Below are positions 7,702 through 16,300 of a DNA stretch of 64,000 bases, one piece after another. The stretch covers positions 1-64,000 of the forward strand of contig NZ_JABWRB020000008.1 of assembly GCF_014268745.2 (NCBI RefSeq), given 5' to 3'. The notes beneath the pieces were generated by a model. The model saw only the letters and a list, made by a program, of their open reading frames with translations, did no database searches and was not told the DNA's origin. A program made the translations under genes and the position numbers. Position 1 is the first letter of the stretch, and every line of letters starts with the position of its first letter. This DNA is from Pseudomonas zanjanensis (GTDB lineage Bacteria > Pseudomonadota > Gammaproteobacteria > Pseudomonadales > Pseudomonadaceae).

Positions 7702-7743
7702 GTGGCGAGGGAGCTTGCTCCCGCTGGGCTGCGAAGCAGCCCT
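7702..7743 (+). repeat. Single, truncated REP unit
   Basis: A left REP arm of the GTGGCGAGGGAGC family with its GGGCTGCGAAGCAGCCC hairpin, but without the expected inverted partner. The sequence switches directly into the AT-rich inverted repeat at 7759, suggesting the second arm was lost or replaced. Confidence 0.75.
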
Positions 7744-7758
7744 TAGAAAAAGAGAGAA

Positions 7759-7811
7759 AAAGGGGACGGATTTATTTAATAACTGAGCAAGCAAATAAAT
7801 CCGCCCCCTTT
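7759..7811. repeat. MITE-like inverted repeat, 19-bp arms
   Basis: AAAGGGGACGGATTTATTT (7759-7777) and AAATAAATCCGCCCCCTTT (7793-7811) are inverted copies with one mismatch around a 15-base spacer. Related arms recur at 9730-9752, 9797-9816 and 9917-9938, so this is a repeat family restricted here to the 7.7-9.9 kb strip. The rest of the gap to 7923 is AT-rich and shows no gene. Confidence 0.7.
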
Positions 7812-7923
7812 CTCCTACATGAATTACTACTCATTAGGTATATAGATACAGAATTAGCAACGAAAACAAACGAAAATATTATGGAGGACCACATCCTCAT
7901 ATAAACGCATCTCAAATCTTAAG

Positions 7924-8958
7924 TCAGAAACTGAAACGGTCCTGAAATACTGTCTGCTCCCCTATTCTGACGACACATTGCCGTGCCACCTCGACGGGTA
8001 CTACCTTGCCTAAAACCGGCATCATGGCCTTGTAGAACACCTTGTCACAGGCTTCATCTTTACTAAACGGTTGGGCTCTGCCCTCAGCGTCCGCAGTAAT
8101 GTGGCAGCCCGCTACTAAATCAGCAGGCAGGTCTTTAAAGGCGACAGGCTTTTGAGTAGTGCCCGCCTGCGCCTCGATCATTTCATTGCAACCACCGGTT
8201 ACGGCCCCTTCCTTAACGGTTTTTACAAAAGCAACGCGCTCGTAATCGGTACCGCTGAAAACAGTCTGATCGTTGACGCTAACGCGATACTGCGAAGGCT
8301 GGAGCATGATGGACTTGATGCAAAACTGTGTTGTGACCGGCTGATTATTCACCGAGGCCGTTGCCGACTTGCAGCCCGGGACGGCGTTGGCGAAGCCACC
8401 GTTTTGCGCGCTATCTACGACAGGAATACGCTCCTGAGGCTGCGTGATGTCATAGGCATGCAGTTCACAGCCTCCACCCACAAACTGGAGTTCCGCCAGA
8501 TAAACCTTACCCTTCTCCGGTGTGAAAATGGTGCTGATCGGACCGCAACGATAGCCGCGGTTGATACTTTCGCCAGTGGCGTAACCCGATACCTCGAATG
8601 GCTGATCGGGATCAGCTTGCACTTCCAACTGAGGGAAATGCTTCAAGGTCGCGCTGTGGGCCGTTTCGTTGAGCTTGGCAATCCAGCCGAACACTTTGCC
8701 GCGACCGGAATCCACCACTGTCCCCTGCACATCCATACGCCGGTCTGGGTCCGTCGCTCGCCTGATTGCAAATTCCACAGGGACGACATTGCCCGTCGCT
8801 TTCATGATCACCTTGGCGTGCTGCGCATCGACGACAACCTTTTTCTGCTGGAATTGGATACCGTCGCGAAGCAGGTTAGGAGAAGAGTCCCGGACGTTGG
8901 ATTTGCAGCCGGATAACGTCAGAATCAAGCCAAAAATTAGCAGTGTTGTTTTCTTCAT
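7924..8958 (-). CDS. Hypothetical Cys-rich lipoprotein
   Basis: A 344-residue exported lipoprotein. The signal MKKTTLLIFGLILTLSGC ends in a lipobox, so acylation at Cys18 and an envelope location are likely. The mature part carries eight Cys residues spaced along the second half (for example RCGPIS, GGCELHA, PGCKSA, GGCNEM, AGCHIT, EACDKV), consistent with several disulfides. No known domain is recognised and no neighbour shares its strand closely enough to imply an operon. It ends about 130 bp from the MITE-like repeat. Function unknown. Confidence 0.7.
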   Translation of the reverse strand: MKKTTLLIFGLILTLSGCKSNVRDSSPNLLRDGIQFQQKKVVVDAQHAKVIMKATGNVVPVEFAIRRATDPDRRMDVQGTVVDSGRGKVFGWIAKLNETAHSATLKHFPQLEVQADPDQPFEVSGYATGESINRGYRCGPISTIFTPEKGKVYLAELQFVGGGCELHAYDITQPQERIPVVDSAQNGGFANAVPGCKSATASVNNQPVTTQFCIKSIMLQPSQYRVSVNDQTVFSGTDYERVAFVKTVKEGAVTGGCNEMIEAQAGTTQKPVAFKDLPADLVAGCHITADAEGRAQPFSKDEACDKVFYKAMMPVLGKVVPVEVARQCVVRIGEQTVFQDRFSF

Positions 8959-9232
8959 GAATGCTCCAAACGCGTCATTGACGCTTAAAAAGAAAAATAG
9001 AAAAAATTCTTATGCATCAGCACGATAAATAAACTCAGCTTATTGGATCAGGGGAGTACTGACCCAGTCGACTCAGAAGACATAATTTTGATGACCGAAT
9101 CTAAGACTTTTGCAGAGTATCCGATCTCAACGCCTCACACTTCCCGACTGGCAAACAAAACAACGCCAAACGTACGTATAAATAGCAAAACAACAAATCT
9201 GCCGCCATTTTTTACCACCTTTTAATAACATA
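8959..9232. other. AT-rich intergenic gap
   Basis: A 274-bp AT-rich gap between the Cys-rich lipoprotein start and the 159-residue gene's stop. It must hold the lipoprotein promoter, but I see no recognisable gene or repeat in it. Base composition is clearly lower in GC than the core parts of the window. Confidence 0.5.
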
Positions 9233-9712
9233 CTACGACCTATCCTCACTATGTCTCTCTACCAAACCTAGCAAATACTCTTCCATCACATCAAAACGAA
9301 TTGCGGTTGCATATAAGCGTTTCGGGTCTTGCCGGGAGCTCCCCCTAATTAAAGCTGGGACATCGTCACTCAACCACAATTCCTTGTGAGGATAGATCGC
9401 ATATAAATCCCCCTCAATATCCTCCACAACCATATGCCCATGCCAAGGATCTTCATACAACTTTCCAGAAATCGATTTAACAAACAAAAGAGCCTGCTCA
9501 CCAACCTTAAGGGCTACATCCCCCCACGTACCACCAGATCGAATGAACTCAATTTCCGAATTAAGAAAACCGCGAACAATTCCTTCCCCTGTAGAATATA
9601 TCCGCCCAATTTTCGCCCGCAAGACCTGCGGGCGTGGAGCGCCAGTCACATGAACAAAAACAAGATCATGCCTCAACACCTTATCAAGTAAAAAATCTGA
9701 CTGCTTGTTCAT
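9233..9712 (-). CDS. Hypothetical 159-residue protein downstream of the CDI locus
   Basis: The protein starts MNKQSDFLLDKVLRHDLV at ATG 9712. The frame is open upstream to 9823, but those residues (for example MKQKGTDLF) are translated from the MITE-like repeat, so they are excluded. It is soluble, acidic toward the C-terminus, with no signal or membrane segment. I do not recognise the family. It lies on the same strand as, and after, cdiI, separated by the repeat cassette. In CDI loci, extra small acidic genes after cdiI are often displaced immunity genes, so an orphan immunity protein is possible but unproved. Low GC compared with core genes suggests acquisition. Confidence 0.55.
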   Translation of the reverse strand: MNKQSDFLLDKVLRHDLVFVHVTGAPRPQVLRAKIGRIYSTGEGIVRGFLNSEIEFIRSGGTWGDVALKVGEQALLFVKSISGKLYEDPWHGHMVVEDIEGDLYAIYPHKELWLSDDVPALIRGSSRQDPKRLYATAIRFDVMEEYLLGLVERHSEDRS

Positions 9713-9729
9713 TTCACTGGTCTCCACGA

Positions 9730-9816
9730 AAAAAAAGAGGTCAGATTTATTTATAATCCGAGCAAAGCCAACAAATGTGCCCCTCTGCGTTTCACAAAAT
9801 AAATCTGTCCCTTTTT
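9730..9816. repeat. MITE-like inverted repeat, second copy
   Basis: AAAAAGAGGTCAGATTTATTT (near 9732-9752) and AAATAAATCTGTCCCTTTTT (9797-9816) form inverted arms related to those at 7759-7811. The repeat overlaps the apparent N-terminal extension of the 159-residue reading frame. Confidence 0.65.
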
Positions 9817-9833
9817 GCTTCAAGTCTTACCCC

Positions 9834-9905
9834 ATGTTGATGAAAACACGTCGATCAGCAAGGGCTGAGATCAGGAAGAATGGACACCCGAAGAAGGTTA
9901 AGTAA
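9834..9905 (+). CDS. Possible 23-residue basic peptide inside the repeat cassette
   Basis: ATG TTG ATG AAA ACA CGT begins a short frame of 23 codons, rich in Lys and Arg (TRRSARAEIRK, HPKKVK), that ends with TAA at 9903-9905. It lies exactly between repeat arms. Its composition is unlike random AT-rich intergenic DNA, but it may equally be a leftover of a mobile element gene. Confidence 0.25.
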   Translation: MLMKTRRSARAEIRKNGHPKKVK

Positions 9906-9916
9906 GTGCCATTCAA

Positions 9917-9938
9917 ACCTGTCCCCTTTTTTGCTTCA
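9917..9938 (-). repeat. Solo arm of the MITE-like repeat
   Basis: CCTGTCCCCTTTTTTGCTTC repeats the 3' arm seen at 9805-9821 (CTGTCCCTTTTTGCTTC). It directly abuts the cdiI stop codon at 9939. Confidence 0.6.
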
Positions 9939-10325
9939 TCATCGTTTTGAGTAACGATCTTCTAATCTTTCAGCAGACCTTAGAACACCATCCCCCTCAT
10001 CAGGAAAGAAAGCAGAGTAAACATCAGCTGCAATTTTCATCAGGGAAACGTAGTCGGGCACTGGAATACTTGAAGTTTCCACTTCGCCCAAAAAGAAACT
10101 CACCTCACTGAAAGCGTCTGGATCGTCCCAGTCCTGATCAAGTGAGTAAAAAAATCCTTCACTCACAGAGAAACCAACTCCCCGCGAAGCGTCATAGATA
10201 AACGCTGGAAAATTACTCCTCCCTCTTACTATAGAGGCCTCTATCAATTCGTAAAGGTCTTCATAATCCAAGCCAGTTGAAGCAAATGATTCCTTGAGGC
10301 TCTCAAGCCATGTCAAGCTAGCCAT
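9939..10325 (-). CDS. cdiI: Probable CdiI immunity protein
   Basis: A 128-residue, strongly acidic cytoplasmic protein (segments such as DQDWDDPDAFSE and FFPDEGDG). Its ATG at 10325 overlaps the TGA of cdiA by one base (TGATG), so translation is coupled, with GAGGAC as a ribosome site inside the cdiA end. Position, size, acidity and coupling are those of a contact-dependent inhibition immunity protein, expected to bind and neutralise the CdiA C-terminal toxin. I do not recognise a named immunity family. Cognate specificity is inferred from adjacency. Confidence 0.75.
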   Translation of the reverse strand: MASLTWLESLKESFASTGLDYEDLYELIEASIVRGRSNFPAFIYDASRGVGFSVSEGFFYSLDQDWDDPDAFSEVSFFLGEVETSSIPVPDYVSLMKIAADVYSAFFPDEGDGVLRSAERLEDRYSKR

Positions 10326-13300
10326 CAGTTTGTCCTCGGCGGCATAGTGATGAAGGAATTTGTTATTTCTCCAGTCTTACTATTACGTGTCACTTGGAAG
10401 TGATAGCCATCAACTTTAATACTAGCTTCTCTCAAAGCTGGATTGGCTTTAAACAAAGACTCAGCTTGGACTGCCGCTCGACTAGACATATCAGCCACTT
10501 TAGTATCCAGCAGAACCTTTGGATCGTAAGTCGTTTTTGTGGATGTAGGCTTATACCCACCTATCAATTCGCCCTTAGTGTTAGTTCTAGGTAACTGATA
10601 GCTATACTCAACAAGGCCAGGATAGCGGACATCCGTAATTTTGTTGGATATTTTCGCGCCAGTTATTTCAACCGATTCTAGGAAGGCATCGCTGTTGTGA
10701 GCGCCAGAAATCGTCCCCGCCTTACTATTTCGCACGCCAATCTGGGTGTTATGACCGAGAACTGACTCGCCAAAGCCCTTTGGAAATGTAGAAACTGCTT
10801 GATCTCCAACCGTGGCTGTTCCTTTTTCCCCGCTTAGAAGCTCATCTGCTGTACCACCCAGATTGGGAGTAGCGCCACCTTTCAAAGCAGAGGAGAGTTC
10901 TCCGGATAGTGCCTTACCCCCAACGTGCGCGGCTAGCAGCTCTGCCAGCGACTGAGCAGCCTTATAGCCGAGATCCCCGGTCGGGCTCGCTTCTCCGGGA
11001 TACTGAGCAGGATCAAATGAAGCGAGAACTCGCTCACCCTCTGCTGAGATATAAGGAGCATTGGTCTGGTCGAAAGATTCAGCTGCGCTTGCAAACGCGA
11101 GAGTTCCCACCGATCCCAAGGCGAATGGTGCCGCGCAACCTACAACGCTTACGCAGGCAGGGGCGGAGCCGACCATACCCATATAAGAGAGCGCGCCCGC
11201 TCCCGCCTCCACGGCCGCACTCCCCGTCCACCCTAGGTCGTTAATTAACTCATCATGAGCACTGAGGGTGTCGTCTATCCGATCTCCAAAGCCATAATCA
11301 AACTGTCCTGTGCTTTTAAGTAACGCGAGTTCCTCAGTAAACCCTTGCCCTAGCGTTTCCAGTTTCACGAGCTCATCGTAGTGTTTATCACTCGACGGAA
11401 CGGACTTACTGCAGTGGGTCAATGCACATGCAGCTGCATCGAGGCGGGCTTTGTTATCAGGGTTGCGTCGACGCTGCTCATCCAATGCAACGGTTTGCAT
11501 TTCATGCAACGAATGGTTGTACTGCGTAGCGTTTCTCGCCACCCAGGCACCTTTCTCTAGCTTGCTGGCATCTCCATCCGCCTGCGAAGCTGCCGCAAGC
11601 AACCCAACCATCTGGGAGCTCATGCTCAGCAGGTTTTGATCACCTTTAACCAGATCGTAGAGATGCCCAACTAGCGCCTCGTTAGCCCCCGCTGCCAAGG
11701 CTCCGATTTTGAAATCACCGCCAGTAGCTTCGGCGAGAAGCCCGCCCACCATTGAATGAATCACAATTTTCTGTGGCGTACCGGTGGCGAACACACCCTT
11801 CGTGTAGTCGCCCACCGCGTTGAAGCTTGCTGCCGCCAAGGTGTTGAACAGCGCGCTTTTCAACGCATCGCTGGCACTCCCTCCCTGTCCAAGCGCCTTG
11901 CTCAGCAACATGGAGGTTCCGTTCTGCAACGTTTGGTTGGCGGCAAATTGACCGACGCCTTTCCAAGTGCTCAGTGAGCTCGACGTGCTTACTTTGTCGA
12001 TTGCCGTATTCGTTTCAGTGCCAGTCCAACCATCAAAATATGCAGCCGTCAGCCCTGCTGTAACGCCAGCGATGGCATACCCCTTCATGGCATCTGAAGA
12101 AGTCACGTCCTTGAACACGGCGCCAAGATTGCCGCGATTATTGACAACGCTGACGGTCGCGTTTGTTGCAGCTCCCGCTGCAACGGCGCCTGCCGCGGCT
12201 GAAATACCTGCAGCCGTCTCCGCCGTAATTGTTCCGGCGGCAACCATCCCTCCAGTCGCGGTTCCCATTGCGCCTGCCGCTAACGGTCCAACGACCGCTG
12301 CCATCACAATCGCAATGATGATCTGCGAAGCCGGCCCCAAGCCGGAGTTGCTGTACTTGAAGCTGTCGTGGATCTCTTTGACTTGACGCCAGTCCACATC
12401 ACCGCGTTTTTCCGCGTCCTTGAGCCATGCCAATTGCGGATCAGCCTTGACCATCGCATCGATGGATTGGCTGACGGTTTGCTGATTGACCTGGTTGATA
12501 TCGATCTTCAAACCGTTGACGGCTTTGATCGCAACACTGCCCTCAGCAATAAACTGGCTTTGACGCAAGGTTTCGTCGGTCTTGCCCTTACCCTTGGACG
12601 AGACCCAGAACGCGTTGTTGTCAGTCTTCTCGTGGCTCTCCTGATGTAGATCCTTCACGCCTTCGAAGGTAATGGAACCGCTACTGTCCAGCGTGATGTC
12701 CTTGCCGCTCTGCAGTTTCGCCACCTGATACAGCTGGTCGCCGCCGCTGACCAATCGCAGGTCGCCCCCGGTAGTGATTTCACTGCCGATGTTTTTCACA
12801 TCGGTCACTTCATCCCGCTGAGTCTTCTTACTCCCCCAACCACCTTTCTTCTTCATGTCATACAGCGAATAGTCGCGGTTCTGCGCAGCCAGCAGCTCAA
12901 GCTTGCCACCCGCCACGAAGTAGGCCTGGTTTGCAGCGTTGACCTTGCTGGCGATCATCGCCAAATCCTGCCCCGCGCTCATTACAACGTTGCGCCCCGC
13001 ATTAACCGTCGAGGCCACCTGACTGACGTGGTCCTCTTGGCGGGTGACCTTCTTGCTCTTGCTGTAGGAATGCTGCTCATCCGCCGCCGAGGCGAAGGTC
13101 AAGTTTCCTTGGGCGGCCATGGCAACGTCGCGCTTGGCATCAATCTGAGTGCCGACAACGGTGAGGTTGCGACCAGCGTTGACGGTCAGGTCGCGGCCGC
13201 TGTCGAGGCTGGAGCCGTATTGCTTGATGTCTTGGTCGCGATGCCTGCCGCGAGTGCCGCTGGTGATGCGTTCGGCGGCGATGAGATTGACATCGCGCGT

Positions 13301-16300
13301 GGCGTTTAGGGTGGTGTCGGCGCCACTTTTCAGCACGCCGCCGACGCTGTTGATGTCACGCCCTGCGCTGATGGTCAGGTTGTTGCCGGCTTCGATACGA
13401 GCGGCGCTGTCGATGAAGTCGGTGCGTTCGCTGCGGTAGCCGCTGTCGCTTTCGTGGGTGGTAACGGTACGCTCGTTAGTCACGTCGCCAGTCAGAGCAA
13501 CAACACTGACATCCCGCCCAGCAATAACCCCACCCGCCCTGTTAGTCAGGTTATTACTCGCCAACGCATCCAGCCGACCACCCGCTTCCATCAACCCACT
13601 GTTGACCAAGCTGTCGCCCGCCGTCGCCCTCAGGTTGCTGGACGCACGCAAGGTGCCCGCATTGTTCAGGTTCTTACCCGCAATCAGGCTGACGTCTGAG
13701 CCCTGAATCAGCGCACCATTCGGCGCCAGACGGTGGTTGGCCTGGGCCAGATAAAGCACCGGCACCAGCACCTGTTGACTATTCACCGTCCGGTTTTCCA
13801 TCCAGACGATGTCATGGGTCAGGGCCGCAACCTGTTCGGCGGTCAGGCTGACGCCCAGGGACAGGTTGAGGCTGTCCTTGCTGGCGATGGCGTTGTTCAT
13901 CAGGTACTTGAACATGCCGTCGTCGGAGTTCTGGCCGTCGAGGAAGCGTTGGCCGGTGCGGGCGATCACCGCCTGTTGGATCAAGCGTTGTTCGTAGAAG
14001 CCGTCGCCCAGGCGCTTGGCGGCGGTGTCCGGCTCGTAGCCCAGGTTTGTCAGCAGGTAATCGGAGCTCATGAACCGGCGCATGTCGGTCAGCGCCGGGT
14101 TGGTCTCGATCAGGTATTTTTGCGGGTTGGCCTGGAACGAACGGTCCGGCAGGCCACGCACTTGCGTCAGGCCCGTGCTCTGGGTCGGTGTGGCCGAGCC
14201 GTCGCCGCTCATGCGGAACAGGCCGTTTTGCCCGGTGGGCAAGTCAAAACCCGGCAAGGCCAGCGGATCGACTTGTTGCTGGGTCAGGTTCGGGGGTAGC
14301 TGTCGATTGACGCTGATGCGGGTCGAGAAGGCGTTGTCGGCCTGGGTGTCGGTGCGTGGGCCGGCGCCAACGTAGTTGTAGCCGCCACGCACGACGCCGC
14401 TGTTGAGGTCGCCCTGGGTTGGAATGTCGAGGGCACCACCGGCCTGGATAATCGCGGCATAGGTTTGGCTGTCGGTGGTGGCTGTCTGAGTACGGAACTG
14501 CGTCAGCTCACGTTCGGTTCTGCCGATAAAATGGCTCATCGCCGCTTCAAGACCGCTCAGGTCATTGGTGTTGTAGCCTGGGCTCTGCAACCAGTATTTG
14601 TTGGTGAAGTCATTGGCCTCTGCGCGCCAGCTACCCGGGCGGCGCGTGCGTTGGGACCTGAAGGTGCGCGAGGTTTCAATCTCGCCGGTCTCGATGCCGA
14701 TGTTGTTCAGGCTGACGAGGTTGGCGGTCAATGCACCGCCGACGCCGATGCTGCTGCTCCGGTTGGTCAGAGTGTCGCCCTGGATATTCAGGTTGCCGCC
14801 GGTGGTGATGCTGGAGGCGGCGCTGGCCGCGGTGACTTCGAACTTATCGCGCTGGACGATCTGCCAGACGTGGTTTTGCTTGGGGCCGTCGCAATCACCT
14901 GGTACGCAGGCCACTTCCCTGATCGAGGCGGTGTAGATGCCAGCATCGTTGGTGGCCAAGACCTCACGGACGTTGTCGATGGTGCTGGCCGCCAAGCGCA
15001 TGTTGCCGTCGCTCTGCAGCGTGCCGGAGCTGTTGAGGATGCGGCTGGCACGGGTGCCGAGGCCGTCGCGATCGATGTTCAGATCACCGATGCTATAGAT
15101 ATCGGCATAGCGGTTGGTCAGGCTGTTCACGCGCAGGCTGGTATTGCCGCCGCTGAAGATCAATCCGCGTTCGTTGAGCAGGTCGCCGGTCGTTACACCC
15201 AGCGCCCCGGCGCTGCCCAGGGTGCCGTAGTTGTTGAGGGTGGCGGCAGTGACGTTCATGTCCGCCGCCGAGGTCAGGCGACCGTAGCTGTTGAGGACGC
15301 CATCGACCACGACGGTTGTGTTGCCACCGCCAGCGATGCTGCCGTTTTGCTCCAGATTGATCAGTGCCGCCTTGAGGCCCAGGGTACCGAGACTGCTCAA
15401 GCGACCGTTGCCGGTATAGGCGCCGGTCAGTTGCAGGTCGATGGCTCCATCACTGCCGATCAGGCCGTCGACGCGCCAGTTGCTGCCTCGGCCCACCATA
15501 CTATTGGTGCTGAGCAACTGGCCGGTGGCGGTCTGGGTCAACTGGTCGACATCCACGACCAGGTGCCCGGCCTGGATTGCCGTGTTGTTGGTCCAGCGAT
15601 CAGCCGTCACCGTCAGGTTGCCGTAGGTCACCAACTGACCGCCTGCCTGCCCCAGGTTGGCTTGGCTGATGCCGAACAATCCCAGGCCAGTGTGCAGCAG
15701 CTTGCCGCCCACGTTCTGGACGCTGCCGGTGTTGAAGCCCACATCATTACTGGCGGTTTCCAGGGTGCCGTCGTTGTTATCAAACAGACCACCGATCTTG
15801 AACACCGTGGTGCTGTTCTGGCCCAGGGTGCGCAGTTGGCCTTTCTGGTTGCTCAGGCTGGCGGCCAGAATATCCAGGCTGTCCTGGCTTTCGATGATGC
15901 CGGCGTTGTTGTTCAGCGCCCCCGAAAGATCGAAGTCGATGCGATTGGCGCTGACCTGCCCGCCACCGCTGTTGTCCATGCCCCGGCCAGTGACCCAGAC
16001 CTTGCCCGTGGCGTATATCCCGCCGTTGCGATTGTTGATATCCGCCGCCGCGTTGGTGACCACGACATCGCCGGCTTGCGCAGCGATGCGTCCGCCGTCG
16101 TTGAACAGCCCAGCCAAGGCTTGGATGCTGAGTCCTTGGGCCTGGATCGTGCCGCCCTGGCGGTTCACGTCGTAGCCGTTTTTCAGCACGCCGGTGGTGC
16201 GTGCTTCCAGCGCGGCCTTGACGCTGGACAGCACGCCGCCACGGTTGTCCAGGTTGGCCGCTTCGATGTTCAGGTCGGCGTCTTGAGCGATAATCGTGCC

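Noticed and set aside
9058..9225. Small plus-strand frame in the AT-rich gap
   Set aside because: No ribosome site, no recognisable pattern, and composition like the surrounding non-coding DNA.
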